64,000 bases of DNA, from positions 264,216 to 328,215 of the forward strand of contig JADJIB010000005.1 of NCBI GenBank assembly GCA_016707175.1, read 5' to 3'. Below, one piece after another: positions 54,101 through 63,174 of this stretch. The DNA comes from Candidatus Phosphoribacter hodrii (GTDB lineage Bacteria > Actinomycetota > Actinomycetes > Actinomycetales > Dermatophilaceae). A program made the translations under genes and the position numbers. Under the pieces are notes generated by a model, which was given only the letters and a program-made list of their open reading frames with translations, had not been told where the DNA came from and did not search any database. Every line of letters starts with the position of its first letter. The first letter of the stretch is position 1.

Positions 54101-55767
54101 TCGGCGATGACCGGTTGGGCGCCGTCGTCCACGCCGGCGCTTTCGGCCGACGGTCACCCCGGTCGGCGCAGGATCTCACCAGCCAGGTCGACGCCGGAAC
54201 GCACAGCCTGGTCCGCCTGGCGCAGGCGCTCGCCCGACGCGAGTCGGCCGGTCAGTTGCCGCTGCTCGTGCTCGTCGACGCGGTCTCGCCGGTCGGTGGG
54301 AACGCCGACGTGCAGAACCCCGTCGGCGCCTGCGTGGGTGCGCTCGCCAAGGTGTTGTCCGCCGAGCACGCGCGACTCACGGTGGGGTGCCTGGATACGC
54401 AAGCCGAGGTCGTGCCATCTCTCGTCGATGAGATCGCAGCGCTGCAGGACGGCGCCCTCGTGGTCTGGCGAGGCGCTCATCGGTATGCCGCGGTCGTCGA
54501 GGAGGCGCAACTGGAGACCTTCCCGGCCGAGCCGGTGGAGATCCGGGACACTGGCGTCTACCTCATCACGGGCGGGCTCGACGGGATCGCCGCAGCGATC
54601 ATCGAGGGCCTCACGACGGAGGAGCGTCACCCCAGGTTCGCCGTCCTCAGCCGGACCCCGATCCCGGACGACCCCGCCGAGTGGGACGCGGCGGCCAACG
54701 CCGGCCCCCTGGCAGTGGCGGCCCGCGTTGCCCGGTTGCGCGAGATGCGCGAGCGAGGGATCGACGTCCACCCGGTCGCGGGTGACGTGGCTGACCTCGA
54801 CGGGATGAGGCAGGTGTGCGCGCAACTTCGGGACCGGTTCGGGGCGATCAACGGCGTGGTTCACGGCGCCGGGCTGCCCGCCGGCTCCTACGTCGTCAAC
54901 ACCTCGCTCGAAGAGTTCGATCGGGTGCTGCGTCCCAAGGTTGCGGGCACGTGGGTGCTGGAGGAGGTCACCCGGGAGGACGACCTCGCCTTCTTCCTGC
55001 TCTCCTCGTCCCTCATCTCCGTCTTCGGTCCCGCCGGCCAGGGGGCGTATGCCGCCGCCAACGCCTATCTCAACGCGACGGCGTCGATGCGTCGGGCTCG
55101 TGGGCAGAAGTCCACAGCGATTGCCTGGTCGGTGTGGAGCGAAAGCGGCATGGCGACGGCATACGACGCGGATCAGGTGCGCGGCGTCTTCCATAGCCTG
55201 ACCGACGCCGCCGGGGCCGAGGCCGCGGTGGGCGTTCTCGATCGTGACGTTGCCGTCCTGCTCGTGGGCGGTTTGGACCACGGCCGGATCCGTGAGGCCG
55301 GAGGAGCCATCGGCCTGCCGCTGTCTGACGCCTTGCGGGCCAAGCTGCGCATGGGCCAGCCGCGAAAGCAGGAACGCCCTCGCCGTCGCGAGGTGGTCGT
55401 CCTCAGCTCCGAACCGTTGACCGACACCGAGGTTGCCGTCGCGAACATCTGGGGCACCCTGCAGGCCCTCGACGAAGTGAGTGTCCACGAGCCGTTCAGT
55501 GACTCCGGGGGTGACTCGTTGGTCATCTCGCAGTTCGTCAACGCGCTCAACGAACACCAGCAGACCGTGCTGGACATCTCGGACGTCTATGCGAACCCGA
55601 CGGTGCGCCAGTTGGCCGGCTACCTCGACGGCCGGCAGGCGCCGCCACTGCCGGAGGCAGCGCCGACCGCCGAGCGGGTGCTCACCGTCGAAGAGATCAT
55701 GGACGGGCTCGATCGCGGCGAGCTCAGCATGGATGAGGCTCAGCAGCTGCTGGAACGAGTGGAGTGA
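51109..55767 (+). CDS. Trans-AT PKS protein 3: KS-DH-KR-ACP, frame interrupted in the KS
   Basis: About 1,552 residues. The KS catalytic part (51624-51890, with VLDTACSSGLVAVH) is in a different frame from the rest: a base is missing near 51620 and one is extra near 51890-51900, so the intended protein is clear. The next KS motif is also altered, EARHGTVLG instead of EAHGTGTVLG (52088-52105). DH: EHVINGHNVIPG and LLDNAIN. KR: ITGGLDGIAAAI (Gly-rich loop atypical), LSSSLISVFG, GAYAAANAYL. ACP: SGGDSLVISQFV. Docking tail: IMDGLDRGELSMDEAQQLLERV. I prefer ATG 51109, with GGAGGAG 13 bases upstream, over GTG 51097, which is only two bases from that site. Confidence 0.85.
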   Translation: MSELEAVNRYILERVQEGSFDGDSAVSLLRKLNGVDPSKDIAIVGMSCRFPRADDYDEYWRNIINKVGVIGTFPEDRARDTGHAMKLKAGWLEHIGDFDAAFFRISPKEALSMHPEQRIFLEAAWTCLEDAGYCGPSVEGSNVGVFVGVDHSYPMDYVAHDAAHSLLDMTARCPRSWPAGSPSSWTCADRTWCWTRPVPPVWSRSTRPVCRSGRARAIWLSPVDCTYSATPTPPSTGSSRPPVSSHPSIGTRRERCGARDWAWVVLKAADRAIADNDHIYAIIRGSAVNNDGRSNGITAPKASTQADVILRAWRDAGIDPEHLSYVEARHGTVLGDPIEVDGLTTAFARHTSRKQFCALGSVKPNLGHGVSAASMSSLLKVLLAMRARKLPPNINFEEPNPYIAFHESPLYVSDVLQPWTPNGPRLLAAVSSFGFGRTNAHVVLEEAPAREVPADPAPAPDPDRLVFALSARTEAALWHYVRAVHDHLVDHPQLSPADVCFTLAVGRMQFEHRLAFEFAGRAELLARLAELSSPDRHLAGVHVGRHRVISANMIAQDAHDLTGTQQRALTAQAAALLTGDPLGAEARSDLCDLFVGGASVDWAATFSTPGLGRVPLPTYPFQRKHFWIEPEPESPTLVEPDALHPLVEKLLARSRSEDIYGTRFEVGKQWILTEHVINGHNVIPGTAFLEMMHAACAQTCGQPQLELADVVFHASATVRPDEPLDVQITVRTVEGAFEIEILSEDPDLGWVTHATGRGIPLAATRPPTVLDPAITRARCDEVLPFDLSKEYGGFRFGPRWRNVTEIVYNSRQEIFTDLVMAEDFLADLDEYFLHPALLDNAINIGSEFLIQNVTHTMFLPFACKSIKIYAPLPQSFVSVQVIRNPIKNDMGAASIDVTLVDAAGRVILTLEKYSLKRVNHELFVNSVYHRVGFKETPLPPTAVGGSAHSLAASTVLLVADQPDQGLVIAEASRQLEAVGAKVVVAATDADLDLVFTALGDDRLGAVVHAGAFGRRSPRSAQDLTSQVDAGTHSLVRLAQALARRESAGQLPLLVLVDAVSPVGGNADVQNPVGACVGALAKVLSAEHARLTVGCLDTQAEVVPSLVDEIAALQDGALVVWRGAHRYAAVVEEAQLETFPAEPVEIRDTGVYLITGGLDGIAAAIIEGLTTEERHPRFAVLSRTPIPDDPAEWDAAANAGPLAVAARVARLREMRERGIDVHPVAGDVADLDGMRQVCAQLRDRFGAINGVVHGAGLPAGSYVVNTSLEEFDRVLRPKVAGTWVLEEVTREDDLAFFLLSSSLISVFGPAGQGAYAAANAYLNATASMRRARGQKSTAIAWSVWSESGMATAYDADQVRGVFHSLTDAAGAEAAVGVLDRDVAVLLVGGLDHGRIREAGGAIGLPLSDALRAKLRMGQPRKQERPRRREVVVLSSEPLTDTEVAVANIWGTLQALDEVSVHEPFSDSGGDSLVISQFVNALNEHQQTVLDISDVYANPTVRQLAGYLDGRQAPPLPEAAPTAERVLTVEEIMDGLDRGELSMDEAQQLLERVE

Positions 55768-55777
55768 GGTCGGCCCG

Positions 55778-56536
55778 ATGACTGATCGCCTGAAGTTGTT
55801 CTGCTTCCCCTTCGCCGGCGCCACGGCGGCCGTCTACCACCGGTTCCGGCGGTATCTGCCCCCGCGGATCGATGTCGTCCCCGTCGAGATGGCCGGACAC
55901 GGGAGCCGGATGAAGGAGCCTCTCATCGACTCGGTGTCGGGTCATGTCGATGATCTGCTGCCCCGGCTGACCGACCAGATGGCGGCCGGACCGTTCGCCG
56001 TGTTCTGCCACAGCGTGGGCACCCTGCTGGCCTTCGAAGTGCTGCATTCCCTGCAGGAGCACGAAGGCATCGAGCCGGTTCACGTGTTCTTCTCCGGACG
56101 GCATACGCCTGACGTTCCGTCCAAGACGTCGTGGCACCAGGCACCGGATTCGGTCTTCCTCTCGATGATCCGTGGCTTCGGCGGCACCTCCCAACAGGTG
56201 TTGGACACCCCCGAGCTCGTCGAGTTGTTCACCCCGATCCTCAAGTCCGACTACAAGGTGGCCGAGACCTACGAGTACGCCGCTCCCGCCGAACTCCTGC
56301 ACTGCCCGGTGACCGCAGTGGCCGGCACTCGGGACCCCGTCGTCTCGGCTGAGCAGCTTCGGCGGTGGGGTGAGTTCACCGACGGACCCTTCGATGTCCA
56401 TCAGCTTCCCGGTGGCCACTTCTACTGGTTCGACGACGTCGCCCCGCTGTGCTCGATCCTCATGCGCGGTCTGGCTCGACCCTCCAGCCCCGATCGATCC
56501 GCTTCGGCCCGCGATGGACAGGTGCATCAGCTGTGA
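55778..56536 (+). CDS. Type II thioesterase
   Basis: This 252-residue alpha/beta hydrolase removes wrong or stalled groups from carrier domains. It starts LKLFCFPFAGATAAVYHRF, typical of the family. The nucleophile elbow is FCHSVGTLLAFEVL, so the usual first Gly of GxSxG is Cys; acid and base appear in AGTRDPVVS and PGGHFYW. The last 25 residues lie beyond the usual end. Its stop overlaps the GTG of the next gene. It is placed between PKS proteins 3 and 4, an unusual interior position but in the same operon. Confidence 0.92.
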   Translation: MTDRLKLFCFPFAGATAAVYHRFRRYLPPRIDVVPVEMAGHGSRMKEPLIDSVSGHVDDLLPRLTDQMAAGPFAVFCHSVGTLLAFEVLHSLQEHEGIEPVHVFFSGRHTPDVPSKTSWHQAPDSVFLSMIRGFGGTSQQVLDTPELVELFTPILKSDYKVAETYEYAAPAELLHCPVTAVAGTRDPVVSAEQLRRWGEFTDGPFDVHQLPGGHFYWFDDVAPLCSILMRGLARPSSPDRSASARDGQVHQL

Positions 56537-59500
56537 CGATCTCGACCAAGGACATCAACGCCTTCCTCCTGCAAGCCGCCCGGGACGGCGTCATCGACCG
56601 CGGCATGGGGGCGGCGATCCTCAAGCAGGTGAATGCCAAGCGGCGTCGCACCGACATCGCCATCGTCGGTCTCGAGTGCGCCTTCTCCCAGGCCACGACC
56701 AAGGAGCAGTTCTGGGCCAACCTCGTCCAAGGACGGACGAGCATCCGGACCATGCCCCGCGCCCGCGCCAACGACGTCGAGGACTCGCTCGGGATCACCC
56801 GGTCGGACGAGCACGCCCACTACTCCGCGATGGGGTACCTGCCCCCAGATCGCTGAGTTCGACGCGTCGTTCTTCCGCATCTCGCCCAAGGAAGCCCTCG
56901 TCATCGACCCGAAGCAGCGGCTCTTCCTTCAGGTGCTCTACCGCGCCTTCGAGGACGCCGGCTACGGAGGGGCGGCCCTCACCGGCACCAAGACCGGGGT
57001 CTATGTCGGCGTCGACCATCTCAACGACACCGAGTTTCCCTACAAGGCACTCGTCAAGGAGCCGGGGATGCTGGCCCAGACGGGTGCCATGCCAGGCCTC
57101 ATGGCGGGGCGACCCTCCTACCTCTTCGACCTCTCCGGGCCGGCGGTCGTCTTCGACACGGCGTGCTCCTCGTCGCTCGTCGCGCTGCACGCCGCTTGCG
57201 AGGGACTGTATGCCGGTGAGTGCGACATGGCGGTCGCCGGCGGCGTCAACGTCAGCATCTATACCCGAGGGGGGACCAACTTCCAGAGCGTCGAGTCCGG
57301 CGGCGGTGCCGTGCGGACCTTCGATCGCCGAGCCAGCGGCACGAACTGGGGCGAGGGGGTGGCCGCCATGGTGCTCAAGCGCCTGGATGACGCCATCTCC
57401 GACGGGGATCACGTCTACGCGGTGGTCAAGGCGGTCGCCCTCAACAACGACGGGGCCACGAACGGCGTCACCGCGCCGTCCTCGGAAGCCCAGGAGCGGG
57501 TCATCGTCCAAGCTTGGAAGGACGCCGACATCGACCCTGGGCAGTTGTCCTATCTCGAGGCCCACGGCACCGGAACCACGGTCGGTGATCGGATCGAGAT
57601 GCGCGCCCTGACGAACGCCTTCGAACGTTTCACGACCAAACGCCAGTTCTGCGGCCTCGGCACGGCGAAGCCCAACATCGGCCACGCGGTCGCGGCATCC
57701 GGGATGGCCGGCCTCTTCAAAGTCGTCATGGCGATGGAGCACGGAACCCTGCCGCCGAGTGTCAACTTCGAGGAGCCGAACCCCGAGATCGGCTTCGCGA
57801 ACTCACCGATGTTCATGGTCGACAGCCCCCTCCCATGGCCGAAGGACACGGCTCGGCTCGCCGGGGTGAGCTCCTTCGGCTTCAGCGGCACGAACAGCCA
57901 CGCCGTCCTCGCGTCGCCGCCGCCGCAGACCTCCCCGTCAGTCGGCGACGGGCTTGAGGTGTTGACCCTCTCGACGCATGCTCGGACCCTGTGGCCGGCC
58001 CTGCTGGACGCCTATCTCGAGCACCTGCAGGCCCATCCGGACAGCTCGCTAGCTGACCTGTGCTACACCGCGAACACCGGACGGCGCCACAGCAAGTGGC
58101 GAGTTGCCTTGACGGTCGCCACCGTTGAAGACCTCGTGGCTGGGCTCACCGACCTGCGTGCCCAGGTGGCCGCCGGGGCGGACCTGGGCGCCGAGCCCAG
58201 GACTGAGGGTCGCAACGAGGCCTTCGCCGAGATGTCCGCCGCCGTGGACCGCTATCGACAGTCCGGACGCACCGATCGAGCAACCCTCGAACGCGTCGCC
58301 GAGCTCTACCGGACCGGTATCGACACGGACTGGCGAACCTTCTACTCGGGCAGTCCCCGCAAGCGGCTTGCCCTGCCGGGCTCGCCGTTGTTGCCGACCC
58401 GGTTCTGGGCGGAACACAGCGATCAGCCGACCCCCACCGGGGCAGCGTCCCTCTGGCAACAGACGGGGCGTGCTCAAGCGGCCCGGCCGGTCACGTCGAC
58501 CACGGATTGGGCGCTCGCAGACGCCCTGGTGGCACCAACGCCGGAACTGCTCGCGGGGAGCTGGCTGGTCCTGCGTGACGCCGGTCCCACAGGCGATCGC
58601 GTCACGGCATACCTCAACGACGCCGGTGCCCGAGTGGTGGAGGTGACGGCCAACGACCGCGGAGAGTATGTGGGCGGGGACGACCGCTACACCCTCGACC
58701 CCGATCGACCGCAGGACCTCGACCTCCTCGTGGAGGACCTCAAGCGGACCGAGGCCGTGCCGACCCACGTCGTCTATCTGTGGAGCCTCGACGCACCCGA
58801 CGGCGACCTACGCAACCGTCCGTTCGACACGCTGGTGGCGATGATGCGGGCCGTTTCCGGGCTGCTCGGCGGGCAGACGTCGGCCCTGACGATCGTCACC
58901 TCGGGAGCGTTCGGGTTCGATGGCCAGCCATCACCCAGCGCGTTGGTCGCCGGGGCGGCCATCGTGGCCGCCCACGAATACCCGAAGCTTGCCATCCGGC
59001 ACGTCGACACCGACCTCGACGCGGAGGCCGCGACGTTGGCGGCGCGCATCCTCGCTGAGGCCATCGGTGGGTCCGAGCCCTCGCCGATCGCCTATCGCGG
59101 AGACGCTCGGCTCACCCGCCGGCACCGTTCGGTGGAGATCGCCGACGGCTCTGGGGGGTGCGCCCTGCGATCCGGGGTCTATCTGCTCACCGGAGGGTTG
59201 GGGGGCATCGGCGAGGCGCTCGCCGAGCACCTTCTGAGCACTCACCACGCGAGCGTCGTCCTCACCGGGCGCACCGCGCTGCCCAATGAGACCGAGTGGC
59301 CGACGGTGAGCGTGGCAACCCACGGCACTGAGGTCGCGGCCCGGATCGCCACGATGGTCGCGTTGCGTCGACACGAGGTCCCCGTGGAGTATCACGCGGT
59401 CGACCTCACCGACCTCACGGCGATGTCGGCGCTCATCGACGACGTCGAGGTGCGACTTGGCCCGATCACCGGTGTCTTCCACCTGGCCGGCGTCGCCAGC

Positions 59501-61591
59501 GGCCGCATGATCCACTTCCTTACGCCCGGGACGAGTGCCCCGGTCCTCGAGCCCAAGGTGGATGGCACGCTGGTGTTGGACCAGGTCTTCGCCGACCGGG
59601 ACGTCGAGTTCGTCATGCTCTTCTCGTCGGTCCTGGCCATCCTCGGTCCCACCGGTTCGAGCGAGTATGCCGCCGCGTGCTCCTTCGAGGACGCCTATGC
59701 CCGGGCGGCCCGGATCCGGTATCCGCAGCGCCGCACCCTCAGCGTCAACTGGGACCGTTGGGCACACGTGGGAATGGCCGCGCGCAGCGAGGCGCAGGCC
59801 CCGCAAGGGACGGCCGCGGCGCGGATGATGGCCGACGGCCTGACCCTGGAGGACGGCATCGGGCTCATCGATCCCCTCCTGCGCAGCGCTCTGGTCAACG
59901 TGGCCGTCACGAGCCAGTCGATCGATGAGATGCGCGCCGTTCTCGAGGGAAGCGACGACGCGGTCCTTGGCGAAGGCCACGGCGAGCCGAAGTTCGATCG
60001 GCCTGAGCTGTCCGCCGACTTCGTCGCGCCGCGTACCGATGTCGAGGCCAACATGGCCGCGATGTGGGAGGGCGTCTTCTCGATCCGCGGCATCGGGGTC
60101 AACGACAGCTTCTACGAGTTGGGCGGCGACTCCCTGCACGCGATCAGCCTGACGTCGGTTCTCAACCAGGCCTATCCGGTGGAGGTGACCGACCTCTACG
60201 CCTACCCGACGATCGCCGAGTTGGCGGCATACGTCGGGGGGATGGGCGGCAGTGCCGACCTGCGCGAGCAACTCCAGGAGGTCGGCCGCTGGTTCATCGA
60301 CGGCGGATGGCGCCGCGAGGGTAACGCGCACATCGCCGAACGACGGGACGCGTATGCCGCCCACGTGCCCCTGGCGTCGACCCTGGGCGCCGCCCTGGAC
60401 ACCGATGCGGTGACCTACCGCGAGGTCCTCGTCCTGGGCGCGACGGGGTTTGTCGGCGTCCACCTCTTGCACGAGGTGCTCCAGGAGACGACCGCGAGTG
60501 TGCATGTGCTGGTGCGACCCGGTGGCGCCGGTCCGGCCGAGCGGCTGCGCGCGGCATACACCCGGTTCTTCTCCGACGACGACTTCCGGTGGCACCAGCC
60601 CCGCATCCACCTCCTCGTGGGCGACGCGGCCCAGCCGCACTTCGGTCTGGCGGAGCAGGACTACGAGGGTCTGGCCGGGCGGATCGACTGCGTGCTCAAC
60701 TCGGCCGGCAAGGTCGATCATGTCGGGCGGCGGGACGACTTCGTGGGGCCCAACGTGAGCGCGGTGCGCCAGATCCTCGAGTTCGCTGCCACGGGGATCG
60801 CCAAGGACATCCACCACGTGTCGACCCGCGGCGTCATGGGGCTGATGCCGGGGAACGACGAGATCTTCACGGAGTTCGACGACAACCTCGGCCAGCAACC
60901 GGTGAACGCCTACACCGACACCAAGTTGGAGGCCGAGCTCCTTCTCCACGAGGCGCGTCGGGCCGGTCAGGTCGTGACGATCTATCGGCTCAACGCGATC
61001 ACCGGCGACTCGGGCGACGGCACGTTCCAGGAGAACATCGACCAGAACGCGTTCTACCTGCAGATGCGGGCGCTCTATCGGTTCGCCTGCCTCCCGCAAG
61101 GCGACCTTCGGCTGTGGGACTTCACCCCGGTCGATGCGGCCTGTCGACGTCTCGTCGCACTCATGGGTCATCGATCGCTGCATGGGCAGACCTACCATCT
61201 GCTGCGATCGACGAAGGTCGGTGTCCCCGAGTTCGCCGCAGCGTTTGCGGCCATCGGGCAGGAGAAGCCTATGGTCACCGTGGCGGAGTTCATGGACTAC
61301 CTGGCGGAGAACTACGACGGATCCCCGATCACTCCGTTCGTCCGAGAGTTCGTCCTGCATTCCAAGCTGGTCGAGATCCCCCAATTGGCCGGCTACGACA
61401 TCGTCACCGACTGGACGCGCGCGGTGCTGGAACACCTCGGTATGCCGTTCGACGAGGATGTCGACAGGGACGTGCTCACCACGGTCCGGTATGCGCGAGA
61501 CTCCGGCTTCCTCGATGCGGTGGCCAGACCACCGGCTGCGATCGCCAACCCGCCTGCTCCCGACTTCCTCGCACCCGCCGGCGTTCTGTGA
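56533..61591 (+). CDS. Trans-AT PKS protein 4: KS-KR-ACP-thioester reductase, frame interrupted
   Basis: About 1,685 residues if one extra C is removed in the run near 56841-56847, which joins MGYLP to QIAEFDASFFRISPKEAL. GTG 56533 overlaps the thioesterase stop. N-terminal docking-like segment: INAFLLQAARDGVIDRGM. KS: FDTACSSSLVALH, EAHGTGT, NIGHAVAASG. No DH is seen. KR: LTGGLGGIGEALAEHL, LFSSVLAILGPTGSSEYAAA. ACP (about 1170-1235): LGGDSLHAISLTSV. The reductase domain (about 1295-1675) has the NADPH motif VLGATGFVGVHLL and the Ser/Tyr-x-x-x-Lys site in HHVSTRG and NAYTDTK. Such domains release the thioester-bound chain as an aldehyde, or an alcohol after a second reduction. This protein should end the assembly line. 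Confidence 0.89.
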
Positions 61592-61592
61592 C

Positions 61593-61609
61593 TCCCTAGC
61601 GTCTAGGGA
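61593..61609 (+). terminator. Hairpin directly after the last cluster gene
   Basis: TCCCTAG and CTAGGGA form a perfect 7-bp stem with a 3-base loop, starting two bases after the stop codon of the last PKS gene. No T-run follows. It is probably the transcription terminator of the cluster. Confidence 0.55.
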
Positions 61610-61616
61610 CGCGAAA

Positions 61617-61637
61617 ACATCGGTGGGTGTGAGGAAA
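61617..61637 (+). repeat. Right copy of imperfect direct repeat flanking the cluster
   Basis: ACATCGGTGG (61617-61626), two bases, then GTGAGGAAA (61629-61637). It matches the left copy at 32347-32369 in content, order and orientation. It lies between the cluster hairpin and pcnA. Confidence 0.55.
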
Positions 61638-61707
61638 TCGGGCAGGTCAGCCCGAGCCGAGTGCGTCCGAAGGTGACCAGACGGCATACCGGCTAGGCTT
61701 GTCGGTC

Positions 61708-63174
61708 GTGCCGAATCCCTCCGAGGCGACCGCCCCGCTGCTGCGCGCTGCCGTTGCCGCGCTCGCTCCGCAGCTCGGGCTGCTGACCGAGCTCGGCGAG
61801 CGGTTCGTCGCCGCCGGTCATGAGCTCGCCCTCGTCGGCGGGCCGGTGCGTGACGCCTTCCTCGGGCGGATCTCGCCGGACCTGGACTTCACCACCGACG
61901 CGAGCCCCGACCAGACCCTCGACATCATCCTCGGCTGGGCCGACGCGCATTGGGAGATCGGCCGCGACTTCGGGACGATTGGGCTGCGCAAGGGCCCGGC
62001 GATTATCGAGATCACGACCTATCGCACCGATGTCTATGACCGGCAGTCGCGCAAGCCCGAGGTCGCCTTCGGCAGCACGCTCGCCGACGATCTGGTCCGG
62101 CGCGACTTCACCGTCAACGCGATGGCGATGCGGCTGCCGAGCCTGGAGTTCGTTGACCTGCACGGGGGGCTGGCCGACCTCGCCGCCCGCCGGTTGCGCA
62201 CGCCCGCGACGCCCGAGGAGTCGTTCGCCGACGACCCGCTGCGGATGATGCGGGCCGCGCGCTTCGCCTCGCAGCTCGGTTTCACCGTCGCCGACGAGGT
62301 GTATGCCGCGATGCTCGCCCGCGCCGACACCCTCGCCATGGTCTCGGCGGAGCGGGTGCGCGACGAGTTCACCAAGCTCCTCATGTCGGCCTCGCCGCGC
62401 GCCGGGCTGACCCTGCTCGTCGACTCCGGGCTGGCGCAGGTCTTCATCCCTGAGCTGCCCGCGCTGCGGCTGGAGCTCGACGAGCATCACCGGCACAAGG
62501 ACGTCTACGAGCACTCGCTCATCGTCCTTGAGCAGGCGATCGCGCTGGAGGGACGGACGAACCCGGCGGACGCGGCATACCCCGTGGTGACCGGGCCCGA
62601 CCTCGTGCTGCGCCTGTCCGCGCTGCTGCACGACATCGGCAAGCCGGCGACGCGCACCTTCGAGGGCGGCGGTGGGGTGTCGTTCCACCACCACGAGTTG
62701 GTCGGCGCGCGGCTGGTCGCCAAGCGGCTGCGGGCGATGCGGTTCGACAAGGCGCAGGTCGGTGACGTGGCGCGGCTGGTCGAGTTGCACCTGCGCTTCC
62801 ATGGCTATGGCGAGGGGCAGTGGACCGACTCGGCGGTGCGGCGGTATGTCACCGACGCCGGGCCGCTGCTGGGGCGGCTGCACCTGCTGACCCGATCGGA
62901 CTGCACGACCCGCAACGTCCGCAAGGCGACCCGGTTGGCGCGCACCTACGACGAGTTGGAGGGGCGGATCGCCCGGCTCGCGGCCGAGGAGGAGCTCGCG
63001 GCGATCCGGCCGGAGCTCAACGGCAACGAGATCGCGGCGGTGCTGGGGATCGCGCCGGGGCCGGTGCTGGGTGAGGCCTACAAGTTCCTGCTCGGCGTGC
63101 GGCTGGACGAGGGGCCGATCGGCCCCGAGGCTGCGGCCGCACGGTTGCGCGAGTGGTGGGCTGCGCGCGGCTGA
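61708..63174 (+). CDS. pcnA: CCA tRNA nucleotidyltransferase
   Basis: The enzyme adds or repairs the 3' CCA of tRNAs, needed here because at least tRNA-Ala lacks an encoded CCA. The product has about 488 residues. The nucleotidyltransferase core is LALVGGPVRDAFLGRISPDLDFTTDA, with the metal-binding D-x-D. RRDFTVNAMAM and DPLRMMRAARFASQLGF follow. The C-terminal HD domain has LSALLHDIGKPATR and FHHHELVGARL. GTG 61708 is favoured: TAGGCT at 61694-61699 fits a -10 element placing the start of transcription at or near this GTG, so the mRNA may be leaderless. A TTG at 61699 is an in-frame alternative. Confidence 0.95.
   Translation: MPNPSEATAPLLRAAVAALAPQLGLLTELGERFVAAGHELALVGGPVRDAFLGRISPDLDFTTDASPDQTLDIILGWADAHWEIGRDFGTIGLRKGPAIIEITTYRTDVYDRQSRKPEVAFGSTLADDLVRRDFTVNAMAMRLPSLEFVDLHGGLADLAARRLRTPATPEESFADDPLRMMRAARFASQLGFTVADEVYAAMLARADTLAMVSAERVRDEFTKLLMSASPRAGLTLLVDSGLAQVFIPELPALRLELDEHHRHKDVYEHSLIVLEQAIALEGRTNPADAAYPVVTGPDLVLRLSALLHDIGKPATRTFEGGGGVSFHHHELVGARLVAKRLRAMRFDKAQVGDVARLVELHLRFHGYGEGQWTDSAVRRYVTDAGPLLGRLHLLTRSDCTTRNVRKATRLARTYDELEGRIARLAAEEELAAIRPELNGNEIAAVLGIAPGPVLGEAYKFLLGVRLDEGPIGPEAAAARLREWWAARG

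Noticed and set aside
32443..61591. The PKS as a cis-AT line with AT domains hidden in the KS-DH linkers
   Set aside because: No GHSxG active site or AFHS-type motif is present in any linker; the only GHSLGEY is in the free-standing gene at 40553.
32443..61591. The cluster as a classical integrative element
   Set aside because: No integrase, transposase or tRNA end lies at either border; only the short imperfect repeats suggest a recombination junction.
61593..61609. CTAG-rich palindrome as an insertion-sequence end
   Set aside because: It is unique in the window, has no target duplication or transposase, and lies exactly where a terminator is expected.
56460..61687. Very long minus-strand open frames opposite the last PKS gene (for example 58931-61687)
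   Set aside because: They are high-GC antisense shadows. Residue content is rich in Arg/His/Gly/Val without domains, while the plus strand encodes clear KS, KR, ACP and reductase motifs.
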